A DNA stretch of 64,000 nt from CAZEPJ01 sp964514105 (GTDB taxonomy: Bacteria > Desulfobacterota > Desulfocorpusculales > Desulfocorpusculum). A model generated the notes under the pieces. That model searched no databases. It was given only the letters and a program-made list of their open reading frames with translations, and had not been told where the DNA came from. The DNA is taken from assembly GCA_964514105.1 (NCBI GenBank), contig CAZEPJ010000002.1, positions 62,001 to 126,000 on the forward strand. The letters are read 5' to 3'. This document shows positions 25,872-34,987 of this stretch, piece by piece. The position numbers were made by a program, and so were the translations under genes. The stretch's first letter is position 1. Each line of letters opens with the position of its first letter.

Positions 25872-26696
25872 TCACGCTTGGAGCCCCAGGATCCTCGAGG
25901 CATTTCCGCCCAAGATCTCGGTCTTGCATTCTTGGCTCAAGGGCAACTCCCGGATGTGTCGGATATTCTCCTCGATCGTCGGCACACCGGGCCAGTCGGA
26001 CCCGTAGATCACCTTGGACGACAGCCGTTCGAGCTCCGGGAAATAGTACAAGAGATTCTGAGGGGGCAGGCCGGCCACCTCCATGTGCACATTCTCGTGG
26101 AGGCGCGCCAGGGCGAAGGCCTTGTCGTACCAGAACGGCCGGCCGCTGTGGGATTGGATGAGGGTCAACTCGGGGAAATCCACGGCCACGTCGTCCAGGA
26201 ACAGGGGGTCTCCGTACTTGAGCCTGGAACCCGCGAACACCGAGGAACCCACGTGCAGGACAACGGGGATGCCCAGCTCCTGGGCCACGGCGTATAGGGG
26301 ATAGATCTTTGCATCGTTGGGGTAGTAGTGCTGGTACGTGGGGTACAGTTTGAGCCCTCGGAACCCCTGCTCCGTCACGAGCCGCCTCAGTTCCTCTGCG
26401 GGTCGGGTGGCGCTGGAGGGGTCCACGCTGGCAAATGGTATGAGCCTCGGGTTGGCCTTGCAGAACTCCGCCACGGTGTCGTTTCCGGCTATCCCCGTGG
26501 TGATGGGGGCCAGCTCCGCCAGGATCACGGCGAAATCGATCCCGCACCGGTCCAGGAGCTGGAGGAAGCCTTCAGGGGTGGCGAATGGGCGGATTCGCTC
26601 CTCCCAGTTTTCCCCCCATTGCCGCCGGAGCAGATCCACGAAGCTCGGGGTCATGGAGTCGTATCGGGCGAGGTGCACATGGAAGTCGACGATCAT
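25872..26696 (-). CDS. Amidohydrolase family 2 (ACMSD-like) metal-dependent enzyme
   Basis: A TIM-barrel metallo-enzyme of 274 residues. It starts MIVDFHVH, whose HxH is the first metal pair. HVGSS and QSHSGRP give the barrel histidines and SDWPGVP gives the terminal aspartate. Relatives include ACMSD and resorcylate decarboxylases, which act without external electron acceptors, as well as lactonases and hydrolases. Beside UbiD and CoA-ligase genes a decarboxylase or ring-product hydrolase role is plausible but inferred. It is upstream of, and on the same strand as, the RdhA operon, which has its own promoter. Confidence 0.85.
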   Translation of the reverse strand: MIVDFHVHLARYDSMTPSFVDLLRRQWGENWEERIRPFATPEGFLQLLDRCGIDFAVILAELAPITTGIAGNDTVAEFCKANPRLIPFASVDPSSATRPAEELRRLVTEQGFRGLKLYPTYQHYYPNDAKIYPLYAVAQELGIPVVLHVGSSVFAGSRLKYGDPLFLDDVAVDFPELTLIQSHSGRPFWYDKAFALARLHENVHMEVAGLPPQNLLYYFPELERLSSKVIYGSDWPGVPTIEENIRHIRELPLSQECKTEILGGNASRILGLQA

Positions 26697-26719
26697 CCGC
26701 GCCCTCCGCAGATCGCTCC

Positions 26720-26740
26720 GCTTGCCGGATGACGGCAAGC
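26720..26740 (-). promoter_or_regulatory. Inverted repeat upstream of the amidohydrolase gene
   Basis: A perfect inverted repeat with 8-base arms (GCTTGCCG and CGGCAAGC) around GATGA, 24 bases before the amidohydrolase start. It could be an operator or a leader hairpin. No regulator family can be assigned from it. Confidence 0.35.
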
Positions 26741-26816
26741 CCGGTAGAATCGGGTTACGAACTTCCGGCGCGGGTCGCGACGGGGTTCAACAGGCCATTC
26801 TGGGAGAAGATCGGTC

Positions 26817-27098
26817 ATGAAATCCCCCCCACATCACCCCGTGCAAGAATCGGGGCAGGAAGAGGCCCACGGATACCTGCGGGGATACTGCCGGGTGTGC
26901 AACCGACATTTCTTCTTCCGGCAGCAGCTGGACATGGATCATACCCAACTCCACCAGCACCACTGCGGGGTCTGCCAGCGATGCCGGTACGGCTGCGCGC
27001 GGATCAAATCCAGACCCAAGATCGCCGTTCCCTGCTTCCCGAATGGAGAGCCCTTCGCCTCGCTCACGGGAGTCGATCTGGGGAAAAGGGGCACGTGA
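26817..27098 (+). CDS. Small cysteine/histidine-rich protein, 93 aa
   Basis: No family recognised. The 93 residues contain Cys25-x2-Cys28 (YCRVC), several histidines (HTQLHQHH, about 42-49), then Cys50-x2-Cys53-x2-Cys56-x3-Cys60 (CGVCQRCRYGC). The last four have a ferredoxin-like CxxCxxCxxxC spacing but lack the following proline; with the first pair and the histidines, zinc binding is the simpler reading. Divergent from the amidohydrolase, and its stop abuts the stop of the convergent acyl-CoA synthetase gene with no gap. Confidence 0.6.
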   Translation: MKSPPHHPVQESGQEEAHGYLRGYCRVCNRHFFFRQQLDMDHTQLHQHHCGVCQRCRYGCARIKSRPKIAVPCFPNGEPFASLTGVDLGKRGT

Positions 27099-29291
27099 TC
27101 AGGCCCCTTGTGATCCGAGGGGTTCCCGACGGAGCACCAGCAGCCCGTCCAGCGCCTTCACTCCCTTCCCCTTGGGCAGCACCACCAACGGGTTGACGTC
27201 GATCTCGGCGATGAACTCCCTCATTTCCCAGGCCAGGGTGGCCAATCGCCAAAGGGCGTCCAGAAGAGCTGGTTCGTCCTTGGCCGGCCGTCCCCTCACG
27301 CCTTGCAGGAGGGGATATCCCGAGATCTGCGGGACCATTCCAGCCAGGTCGGCCCGGGTTGCCGGCAGGACCCGGACGGCCACATCCTTGAGGATCTCCA
27401 CGAGGACCCCTCCCATTCCGAAAACGAGGGTCGGGCCGAAGGGGGGTTCCTGGGAGATCCCCATGATGGTCTCCACCCCGGCCCCTTCGATCATCTCCTG
27501 GATGAGGACCCCCTCCATTCGCGCCTCAGGCGCGAACCGAAGCCCATTGGCCACCACCCGATCATATGCCTCCCGGACCTCCGAGTCGCTTCGCAGGCCC
27601 AAGGCCACGGCCTGCGCGTCGCTCTTGTGAAGGATCTCAGGCGAGGAGAGTTTGGCCACCACCGGAAAGCCCAGATCTCTCGCAATGCGGACAGCCTCAT
27701 CGGGCGAGTGAGCCATGCCCAAACGGGGGATCGGGATGCCGTAGGCAGCCAGGACTTCCATGGTCTGGTGTTCCGTGAGCCTGTCGGATCCTGACTTCAA
27801 CACCGCGTCGAAAACGGCTCGAACCGCCTCGCGCCGTCGTTCCGGAAGTTCTGGACAATCCCCTCCCGGTGGCTCTGATTGAGCGTCCAGCTTATTTCGG
27901 AACTCCCCGACCTGGGCCAGGGCCCTGAGGGTCGAGGCGCAGCGGGTGGGCGTCACCGCCACATGGATCCCCTTGGCAACCAGATGTTGGATCCAGGGCT
28001 TGGGTCCCTCTGGCCAGCACACCACCACGGTCTTGTCCCTTGCGTTTTCCCGTCCGACTAGGTCCAGCAGGTCGCTCACCTTCCGCTCTGCCGTCGCCTC
28101 GGACATGAGCAGAAGCGGCACGACCATGTCGAAGTCCTGGGCGTCCAGCATGACCTCGACCGCCCCCTTCACGATGGCTGGATTGCTCAGGCTCTGGCCG
28201 GTCAGGTCCACGGGGTTCTTCACGGAACCGAGTGCCGGAACCACCTTCTTGAGCCGTTGAAGGGTGTCTCCCGCGATTTCAGATACCTGCAACCCCATCT
28301 CGGCGCACCGTTCCGTGAGGAGCACGCCGCCTCCTCCCGACTCGGTCATGATCCCGATCCGCTTGCCCTTGGGCGTCGCGGCCCGGGACAGGGCCATGGA
28401 GAAATCGATGAGCTCATCGATGTCCTGGGCCACGATGACGCCCTTCTGCCGGAAGACGGCGTCGTATGCCCGGGATGAGCCCACCATGGCCCCGGTGTGA
28501 GAGTGGGCCGCCCGCTTTCCGGCCTCCGTCCCTCCGACCTTGAGCAGGACCACCGGCTTGCCCGCCCTGGCCGCTCGGTCCAGCCCCTGGAGAAGTTTTT
28601 GTCCATCCTCCACCCCAGCCAGGAAACCCGCGATCACCCGGGTGTGTGGGTCATCGACCATGTAGTCGAGGAAATCACAGAACTCCAGATCCGCCTCGTT
28701 CCCCGTGGCCGCCCAGTGGCTGATGCCCAGACCCACCCGCATGGCCCGGACGAAAATGGCCGCGCCGAAGGCCCCGCTCTGGGTGATGAGCCCAGTGGGG
28801 CCTGGCACCATGTCCTCGATCACCTCCAGGGCCTGGGAGAACGTGGCCACGCTTCGGTGAACGATGCTGAGGAAACCGGTGGTATTGGGTCCGTAGATGA
28901 GCATTCCGCTTCTTCTGGCAAAGGCCTTGAGTTCCTCCTGGAGGGCCTTTCCCTTCCCCCCCACCTCGGCAAAACCGCCGCTGATGATGATGGCAGCCTT
29001 CACGCCCTTCTTGAGCCCGGCCTCCAGGTTGGGAAGGATCTCTCCCGCGGGAATAATCACCATGAGGACGTCCATATCCCCGGGCACCTGCTCGATACTG
29101 GGATGACACCGCACCCCGGCGATCTCCTCGTACTTGGGGTTGATGGGGTAAATGTTCCCGGGGAACCCGAATCGGAGCATGTACGACAGGGGTCTGCCGC
29201 TGACCTTGTTCAGATCCGAAGAAGCGCCCAGGATGCCGACGGACCTGGGGGCGAAAAGGTACTGGAGCTTTTCTCGTCTTGTTTCCTTCAT
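27099..29291 (-). CDS. ADP-forming acyl-CoA synthetase, fused alpha-beta subunits
   Basis: A 730-residue NDP-forming acyl-CoA synthetase that makes ATP from an acyl-CoA, or runs in reverse. Domains in order: CoA-binding (about 8-140; FAPRSVGILGASSD), succinyl-CoA-ligase-like, with the phosphohistidine loop HSHTGAMVGS (His265), and a C-terminal ATP-grasp domain (about 490-725; GMAHSPDEAVRIARDLGFPVVAKL, QEMIEGAGVETIMG). The alpha and beta parts are in the common fused order. It ends the minus-strand cluster after two CoA-transferase subunits, fitting recovery of energy from the final CoA thioester. Acyl specificity unknown. Confidence 0.92.
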   Translation of the reverse strand: MKETRREKLQYLFAPRSVGILGASSDLNKVSGRPLSYMLRFGFPGNIYPINPKYEEIAGVRCHPSIEQVPGDMDVLMVIIPAGEILPNLEAGLKKGVKAAIIISGGFAEVGGKGKALQEELKAFARRSGMLIYGPNTTGFLSIVHRSVATFSQALEVIEDMVPGPTGLITQSGAFGAAIFVRAMRVGLGISHWAATGNEADLEFCDFLDYMVDDPHTRVIAGFLAGVEDGQKLLQGLDRAARAGKPVVLLKVGGTEAGKRAAHSHTGAMVGSSRAYDAVFRQKGVIVAQDIDELIDFSMALSRAATPKGKRIGIMTESGGGGVLLTERCAEMGLQVSEIAGDTLQRLKKVVPALGSVKNPVDLTGQSLSNPAIVKGAVEVMLDAQDFDMVVPLLLMSEATAERKVSDLLDLVGRENARDKTVVVCWPEGPKPWIQHLVAKGIHVAVTPTRCASTLRALAQVGEFRNKLDAQSEPPGGDCPELPERRREAVRAVFDAVLKSGSDRLTEHQTMEVLAAYGIPIPRLGMAHSPDEAVRIARDLGFPVVAKLSSPEILHKSDAQAVALGLRSDSEVREAYDRVVANGLRFAPEARMEGVLIQEMIEGAGVETIMGISQEPPFGPTLVFGMGGVLVEILKDVAVRVLPATRADLAGMVPQISGYPLLQGVRGRPAKDEPALLDALWRLATLAWEMREFIAEIDVNPLVVLPKGKGVKALDGLLVLRREPLGSQGA

Positions 29292-29436
29292 CGAAATCTC
29301 TTTCCCGTTCGTCTGCCCTTCCCCGTTGGGGAATGGAGAATGGGCCGTGGGAGGCGAGCCGCGCCATTGCTTTCCCTGCCCCGGGCTGATTTCTCCTCAA
29401 CTCGGTTTTCTGACTCCTGGCTTCTGTCTCCCGCTC

Positions 29437-30219
29437 TCACTCCTCCCGGGCCTTGGTGTACCGCTGGTCAGGGTCCAGTTCCCGCAGGATCCGCAGTTCA
29501 TCCTGCGTGGGGGGGGCGGTGACCGGGACATGCTCGGGGATGACCATCTCGAAGCCCGTCCTGGCCTGTACCTCCTCTACGGTGGCCCCCGGATGGAGTG
29601 CCTCCAGCCGCATCCTGCGGGTCTTGTCCTCGAAGCCGAAGAGCCCCAGATGGGTGATCACCCGGTACACGCCCCCCACGGTCAAGCCGGCCGCCTCCCG
29701 GCTGTCTCCGCCCTGCAAATAGCCCGGGGTAGTGACAAAATCCACCCGTTTCACGAATCGCTTCTTTTCGTGGTGCATGGCCACCAGGATCTTGGAGGCC
29801 AGACTGGCGATGTCGTTGGCCCCACCGGTGCCGGGGAGTCGCACCTTGGGGTTTTCCGGCTCGCCGATGAAGGAGCTGTTCAGATTCCCGTACTGATCGA
29901 TCTGGGCCCCCCCCAGAAAACCGTAATCCACGTACCCTCGCTGCTGGAGGAGCAGGATGTCCGTGATGGAGAGCAACATGTTGGCCCTTCTCGCCGCCCT
30001 CTGTTCGTTGGTCGACGGCGGCAGCCTTCCGGGCTCCACGTGCGGTCCGATGACCCCTCCTTCGAACAGGATGGTCAGGCGGGGGGCGTGGGTCTTCTGG
30101 GCCAGGATGCACGAGATCAACGGCATCCCTGCGCCCCCGAAGACGATCTTCCCGTCATCCAGCGCACGGGCGCTCATGACCGTGACCAACTCGGCGGTGT
30201 TGTAGCGGGCTTCAGTCAT
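29437..30219 (-). CDS. CoA-transferase class I, beta subunit
   Basis: The 260-residue beta subunit of a family-I CoA-transferase resembling glutaconate/3-oxoacid transferases. Glu53 in ILFEGGVIGP occupies the catalytic glutamate position (Glu54 in glutaconate CoA-transferase). FLGGAQIDQYGNLNSS and GTGGANDIAS are family motifs. Its ATG overlaps the alpha gene stop by 8 bases, so the two are coupled. It moves CoA between the cluster's carboxylic acids without ATP. Confidence 0.92.
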   Translation of the reverse strand: MTEARYNTAELVTVMSARALDDGKIVFGGAGMPLISCILAQKTHAPRLTILFEGGVIGPHVEPGRLPPSTNEQRAARRANMLLSITDILLLQQRGYVDYGFLGGAQIDQYGNLNSSFIGEPENPKVRLPGTGGANDIASLASKILVAMHHEKKRFVKRVDFVTTPGYLQGGDSREAAGLTVGGVYRVITHLGLFGFEDKTRRMRLEALHPGATVEEVQARTGFEMVIPEHVPVTAPPTQDELRILRELDPDQRYTKAREE

Positions 30220-31162
30220 TGTACACTCCTCTCCCCCGGACCGTGGCCTGCAGAATTCCCTTGAATCCCAGCATCTCCAGATAGTCGATCCAGGACTCTG
30301 GCCCGTACACGTATCGATCCAGGTACTCCTGCACCCCCTCGGGGCCTTTCCCCATCATGAGCCTCACGTACTGGTCCATATGGCCGAAATCCGGCTCATA
30401 CTGACCGTAGCATTCGTGGGGAAGGCACCCGTACGGCACCTCCACCACCGCGTCCACGCAGAAAAACGGGATGTTGGTCCTGTCGGGAGCCCTGCGCACC
30501 TGGTCGTTGCTGATGATCCTCTCGGTGGTGACGATGACCTTGTCCGCAGCCATGGCGATGTCAGCGTCCATGAAAGGAAGCCCTTCCCCCTGCACATTCC
30601 CGAACGGGTCGCATTTCTGGGTGTGGAGAATGGCCACATCCGGATTCAAGGCGGGGATCAGGGCCAGTTTCTCTCCGGTATACGGACAGATCATCTCCCG
30701 AATGTCCGCAACCCTCGGGAAAAGCTCGGAGCCGATCATGGAGCGGGCCGGCATGAAGGGGATTCCCATGGCCCCCGCCCTGAATCGAAGCCCCAGGGTC
30801 ATGTGGCTCCATTCCTCGAAAACGGCGAGTTTTTCCTGCATGTAGTGGCGCATCACCCGAGAGATCCCCCAGGTGACCCCGGGGCTGAACCAGCTGGTGA
30901 CCACGTGTCGGGTCGCTGCCGCCACCAACAGGAGGTCTCCCTCCGTGGAGGTAATGCTTCGGGAGTACACCAGGTCCTTCTTTCGCTGACGGATGAGCTC
31001 CCAGATGATGGCCATGGGGGTCCTGGAGTAGTGGCATCCGCCCGCGGCCACCAGATCTCCGTCCCGGATCAGAGAAACCGCCTCCTTCAAGGACATGACC
31101 TTCTCGCGGAGCCCCCGATCTTTCTCGTCGATGATGCGCCTCATTTCCGCGTACGATTTCAT
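30212..31162 (-). CDS. CoA-transferase class I, alpha subunit
   Basis: The 316-residue alpha subunit, with VSLIRDGDLVAAGG near the N-terminus, FRAGAMGIPFMPARS in the middle and GCLPHECYGQYEPD later, a pattern of the glutaconate-type alpha family. No catalytic glutamate is expected in this subunit. The beta gene follows with an 8-base overlap. A strong hairpin lies 100 bases upstream, between it and the livJ-like gene, so its expression may be separated from the importer genes. Confidence 0.9.
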   Translation of the reverse strand: MKSYAEMRRIIDEKDRGLREKVMSLKEAVSLIRDGDLVAAGGCHYSRTPMAIIWELIRQRKKDLVYSRSITSTEGDLLLVAAATRHVVTSWFSPGVTWGISRVMRHYMQEKLAVFEEWSHMTLGLRFRAGAMGIPFMPARSMIGSELFPRVADIREMICPYTGEKLALIPALNPDVAILHTQKCDPFGNVQGEGLPFMDADIAMAADKVIVTTERIISNDQVRRAPDRTNIPFFCVDAVVEVPYGCLPHECYGQYEPDFGHMDQYVRLMMGKGPEGVQEYLDRYVYGPESWIDYLEMLGFKGILQATVRGRGVYND

Positions 31163-31264
31163 TGTGAATTCCGTCTCCCCTCGAATATTGATGGTGCACG
31201 GTGAAGGATCGCCGCCCGGGGGGACGGCCCCTTGGCCCTTCTCCGGGAAGAGGGGCGACAGACC

Positions 31265-31287
31265 GGGGGCTGGAAGATCCAGCCCCC
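31265..31287 (-). terminator. Ten-base-pair hairpin between the livJ-like and CoA-transferase genes
   Basis: A perfect inverted repeat with 10-base arms (31265-31274 and 31278-31287) and a three-base loop. It lies 44 bases downstream of the binding-protein stop and 103 bases upstream of the CoA-transferase alpha start. The stem is GC-rich and stable, but no U-tract follows on the minus strand. It may be a factor-assisted or partial terminator, or an RNA-stability element that sets different levels for importer and enzymes. Confidence 0.45.
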
Positions 31288-31331
31288 CGTCGCCCCATGC
31301 CTGTCAAGTGGGAGGGCAGACGATCTCCCTG

Positions 31332-32510
31332 CTATTTCACCGCGAATTTGCCCCCTTCCACCACGAGGGTCCTCACCCCGCCCACGCCGTCGCCCACCTC
31401 ATCCATGGTCGTTTCGCCCGAAATCCCGGGGAAGTCTTTCAGCTTGGCCCAGCCGTCTCTGATCTTCTTGCGGTCCTTTTCCAGGTCCGCCGGCTTGTTC
31501 GTGACGCCGCTTTCCTCGATGATCTTCTTGATGATGTACACGTTGTCGTAGGCCCGCAGGCCCCCGTAAGTAGGGTCCTTGCCTGCGGGGGAGCGCTTCT
31601 TGAACTCCTGCACGAACTTCACTACCCGGGGGTCGGGGTTTCCCTGGATCCAGGCGGCGGTGGAGCCGTAGTACCCCTCCACATTCTCCTTCCCGATGTC
31701 GATCAGGCCGGGTGTGCTGTTGCAGGCCCCCCCGATGAAAGGCGCCTTGACCCCCTGTCTCCGGGCCTCGATGGCGATCTTGGCGCCGGCCTCATAGCAG
31801 CTCCCCAGGCCGATTCCATCGGGATTCAGGGACTTGATCTCCGTGATGAACGGCGCGAAATCCACGGTCTGGGTCTGGAAGGAGAATAGCTTGAGGGTCT
31901 TGATCCCATGCTTCTCGAAGAGCATGGGCAGGATATCCTTCCCCTCGGACGTGGAGACGGCGTCCTCCGAGTTGTACAGCACCACCGCGCTCTTGATCCC
32001 GTACTTCTCCTTCCACTTCACCACCGCCGGCTCCAGCTGTTTGTCGCTCGTGAGGGTATTTCGGAACCCCCATCCCTTGCTCAGAGCCGAGAGGCCCGGC
32101 TTGGACGAGCAGAAGGAGATCAGCACGAGGCCCATGCGCTCCAGCTTGGGGAACATGACCTCCACCGTGGAACTCTGGCACGGCCCGTTCACCACGAGGA
32201 CGTTGTCCTGTTTGGCCAGTTTCTCCAGAAGCGGGATGGCAGGCCCGCCCTTGCACTCATCGTCGTACCAGACGAGCTCGATGGGGAGCCCCCCGATTCC
32301 TCCCGCCGCGTTGATTTCCTCCATGGCGATCTCGGTGCCGATCTTGCCGTTGGTTCCCCACTCGGCGCAGACCCCGGAGACTCCGAAGAGCCCCCCGATT
32401 TTCACGGACTTGCCTTCCAGCTTGGCGGCCTGAGCCGCGTCGGAGAGGATCAGGCCCAACACACAGGCCGAGATCATCGCCAGGACCAGCATCCTTCTTC
32501 CCCCTCTCAT
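31332..32510 (-). CDS. Branched-chain-amino-acid-type ABC transporter substrate-binding protein (second system)
   Basis: LivJ-family periplasmic protein of 392 residues. Signal peptide MLVLAMISACVLGLILSDAAQA, then VKIGGLFGVSGVCAEWG, IAMEEINAAGGIGGLP, VNGPCQSSTVEVMFP and FCSSKPGLSA. It is a clear paralogue of the protein at 17120-18343 but not a near-identical copy. The ATG has AAGGAGGGATGG upstream. Last gene of the second Liv set, followed by a strong hairpin. The ligand is presumably the substrate of the molybdenum hydroxylase cluster. Confidence 0.92.
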   Translation of the reverse strand: MRGGRRMLVLAMISACVLGLILSDAAQAAKLEGKSVKIGGLFGVSGVCAEWGTNGKIGTEIAMEEINAAGGIGGLPIELVWYDDECKGGPAIPLLEKLAKQDNVLVVNGPCQSSTVEVMFPKLERMGLVLISFCSSKPGLSALSKGWGFRNTLTSDKQLEPAVVKWKEKYGIKSAVVLYNSEDAVSTSEGKDILPMLFEKHGIKTLKLFSFQTQTVDFAPFITEIKSLNPDGIGLGSCYEAGAKIAIEARRQGVKAPFIGGACNSTPGLIDIGKENVEGYYGSTAAWIQGNPDPRVVKFVQEFKKRSPAGKDPTYGGLRAYDNVYIIKKIIEESGVTNKPADLEKDRKKIRDGWAKLKDFPGISGETTMDEVGDGVGGVRTLVVEGGKFAVK

Positions 32511-32630
32511 GGTTCCATCCCTCCTTGAATAGGGTTTCCATATCGCGATGGGTGTCACCGCGGCCCCAGGCCACCCCTGCCCGGCATCACCCCCCTTCCG
32601 CACTGGCATCACGAGGGTCCCTGCTCTGCC

Positions 32631-33350
32631 TCAGCCGCTCGCACCCCTTCCCAGATAAGCCCTCTGCAACTCCTCGTTGTCCCTCAGCTCCCTGCTGGAG
32701 CCTTGCAAGACCACGCGCCCGGATTCCAGCACGTAACCCCGATCCGCCATTTCCAGTGCCTGATTGGCGTTTTGTTCGACCAGCAAGACCGGATATCCAT
32801 CTTCCTCCCGAAGTTCGCGGATGATCTCGAAGATGAAGGCCACCAGGGTTGGCGAGAGCCCCAGGGACGGCTCGTCCAGGAGGAGAAGCCGTGGCCTGCC
32901 CATGAGGGCTCGGCCGATGGCCAGCATCTGCTGCTCCCCCCCCGACAGGGTCCCGGCATTCTGATGGAGGCGTTCCTCGATCCTCGGGAACCTCCGGAAG
33001 ACCCGTTTCATGTCGGCGAGGATCCCCTCCCTGTCGGTGCGCAAATAGGCCCCCATTGCGAGATTCTCCCGGACGGTCATGCGCGTGAGGATGCCCCGGC
33101 CCTCCTGCACTTGGACGATCCCCACGGCGGTGATCTTGTGGGGCTTCTCTCCGTCGATCCTCCGGCCCTGGAACGTGATGCGCCCCTGGCTGGGCTGAAG
33201 CGCTCCGGAGATCGTCTTGAGAAGGGTGGACTTGCCGGCCCCGTTGGCCCCGAGGAGGACCACCACCTCGCCTGCATCCACGTGGAGGTCCACCCCCTGG
33301 ATGGCCAGGACCTTGCCGTACCCCGAGGAGATGTTCTCCAATGACAGCAT
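32631..33350 (-). CDS. livF: ABC transporter ATP-binding protein, LivF type (second system)
   Basis: ATPase of 239 residues with Walker A GANGAGKST, signature LSGGEQQMLAIGRA and Walker B RLLLLDEPSLGLSP, plus LLVEQNANQALEMADR after it. Starts ATG one base after the LivG stop. It resembles the LivF at 18537 closely in motifs and length, but the two differ throughout. Confidence 0.95.
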   Translation of the reverse strand: MLSLENISSGYGKVLAIQGVDLHVDAGEVVVLLGANGAGKSTLLKTISGALQPSQGRITFQGRRIDGEKPHKITAVGIVQVQEGRGILTRMTVRENLAMGAYLRTDREGILADMKRVFRRFPRIEERLHQNAGTLSGGEQQMLAIGRALMGRPRLLLLDEPSLGLSPTLVAFIFEIIRELREEDGYPVLLVEQNANQALEMADRGYVLESGRVVLQGSSRELRDNEELQRAYLGRGASG

Positions 33351-33351
33351 G

Positions 33352-34119
33352 TCAGGCCCCTCGCTTCTTCCCCAGGTAGGCCTCGATGACGGCCGGGTTG
33401 TCCTGAACCTCCGCCGGCCGTCCCTCGGCGATCTTCTCGCCGAAGTTGAGCACCGTGATCCGCTTGGAGATGTCCATGACCAGCTCCATGTTGTGCTCGA
33501 TGAGCAGGACGGTCCTTCCCATCTCGTTGATCCGGGCGATCAGTCCGTTGAGGTCCAGCGTCTCCTTGGGGTTCATCCCGGCCGCCGGCTCGTCGAGCAG
33601 CAGCAGATCGGGCTCCAGGGTGAGGGCCCTGGCGATCTCCACGAGCCGCTGCTCGGCCAGGGGGAGATTGGCCGCCATCTGCTCCCGCTTGTGGGCGAGG
33701 CCGACGAATTCCAGCCAACGCAGGGCGCTGGCCCGGGTCTGCTTCTCCTCCTCCAGTTCTCCCAGGGACAGGCGGAACAACGTCCTCAGCAGACCCGCCC
33801 GGGTCCTGCAGTGGTTCCCCACCATGACGTTCTCCAGGACGCTCAGGGACTGGAAGAGGCGCACGATCTGGAAGGTCCTGCCGATGCCGACCTTGGCGCG
33901 CAGGTGGGGTTTCACCTCGTTGATCCGCCTCCCCTTGAAGCGGATCTCCCCCTGGGTGACGTTGTGCATGCCGCTGATGACGTGGAACAGGGTGGTTTTC
34001 CCCGCGCCGTTGGGGCCGATGATCGCGTGGACGTCGCCCTGGGCCACCCCCATTGTCACCCCGTTCAGGGCGCAGAACCGATCGTACTCCTTTCGCACAT
34101 CTTGGATCTCGAGGATCAC
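33352..34119 (-). CDS. livG: ABC transporter ATP-binding protein, LivG type (second system)
   Basis: ATPase of 255 residues: Walker A GPNGAGKTT, signature LPLAEQRLVEIARA (LivG-type variant), Walker B LLLLDEPAAGMNP, and the C-terminal VLNFGEKIAEGRPAEV. The start is GTG, 10 bases after the LivM stop, with GAGGGGGCAGGG before it. Forms the nucleotide-binding pair with the LivF encoded next. Confidence 0.94.
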   Translation of the reverse strand: MILEIQDVRKEYDRFCALNGVTMGVAQGDVHAIIGPNGAGKTTLFHVISGMHNVTQGEIRFKGRRINEVKPHLRAKVGIGRTFQIVRLFQSLSVLENVMVGNHCRTRAGLLRTLFRLSLGELEEEKQTRASALRWLEFVGLAHKREQMAANLPLAEQRLVEIARALTLEPDLLLLDEPAAGMNPKETLDLNGLIARINEMGRTVLLIEHNMELVMDISKRITVLNFGEKIAEGRPAEVQDNPAVIEAYLGKKRGA

Positions 34120-34129
34120 CCCTGCCCCC

Positions 34130-34972
34130 TCACCGTCCCGGTTGCAGCAGGCGCTTGGCAGCCTGGATGGTGTCCAGTCCGATCACCCCCTGGGGCCTCA
34201 CGATCATCATGACGATGAGCAGGACGCCGTACAGCTCCATGCGCCACTCCTGGATCGTCCGGAAGAACTCGGGCATGAACGTCAGGACCACGGCCCCGAA
34301 GATGGGACCCCAGAACACCTGGACGCCCCCGAAGATGGCGAAGACGATGAACTCCACCGCGTGCATGACCCCGAACATGAGTGGTTCGATGTACTCCTGG
34401 TAGTGGGCCAGGACGCCGCCGCCGATGCCCGCAATGAACGCCCCGGCCGAGAAGGCCTTGAGCTTGGTTGAGACGATGTCGATCCCGGAGATCTCCGCGG
34501 CGCTCTCGTCATCACCCACCGCGTGAAACGCCCTGCCCATACGAGACTTCCCCAGTCTGCAGAAGAAGATGACAAGGATCAGGACCATGCCGTAGGCGTA
34601 GAGAATGGTGTGCGCCTGGAATGGAATGCCGTGCATGCCCGCCGCCCCCCCTACATAGGGGATGTTGATGAGGATGACGCGGAGGATCTCCCCGAAGCCC
34701 AGGGTCAGCAGCAGCAGGTAGATCCCCTTGATCCTCAGGGCGGGGAATCCCAGGGCCAGCCCCACAATCCCGGCCGTTGCCCCTCCAACCAGGAGCGCGG
34801 GGACGTACGGGACCCCGAACTTCACCGTGCACACGGACGACGCATACGCGCCGATGGCCATGAACCCCGCCTGGGCCAGGGAGATCTGGCCAGTCACAAA
34901 GGGGAGGTAGAAGCTCAGGGCCATGATGATGTTGATGCCCGCGATGGTCGCCACGGAGATCAGGTAGTCCAA
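34130..34972 (-). CDS. livM: ABC transporter permease, LivM type (second system)
   Basis: Permease of 280 residues with GQISLAQAGFMAIGAYAS, GFPALRIKGIYLLLLTLGFGEI, the coupling loop LGKSRMGRAFHAVGDDE and FGGVQVFWGPIFGA. The start is TTG (TTGGACTACCTG), with AGGGGAGG about 9 bases upstream that overlaps the livH stop region. No ATG is available near the conserved start. Confidence 0.93.
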   Translation of the reverse strand: MDYLISVATIAGINIIMALSFYLPFVTGQISLAQAGFMAIGAYASSVCTVKFGVPYVPALLVGGATAGIVGLALGFPALRIKGIYLLLLTLGFGEILRVILINIPYVGGAAGMHGIPFQAHTILYAYGMVLILVIFFCRLGKSRMGRAFHAVGDDESAAEISGIDIVSTKLKAFSAGAFIAGIGGGVLAHYQEYIEPLMFGVMHAVEFIVFAIFGGVQVFWGPIFGAVVLTFMPEFFRTIQEWRMELYGVLLIVMMIVRPQGVIGLDTIQAAKRLLQPGR

Positions 34973-34987
34973 GCGGACGAACCTCCC

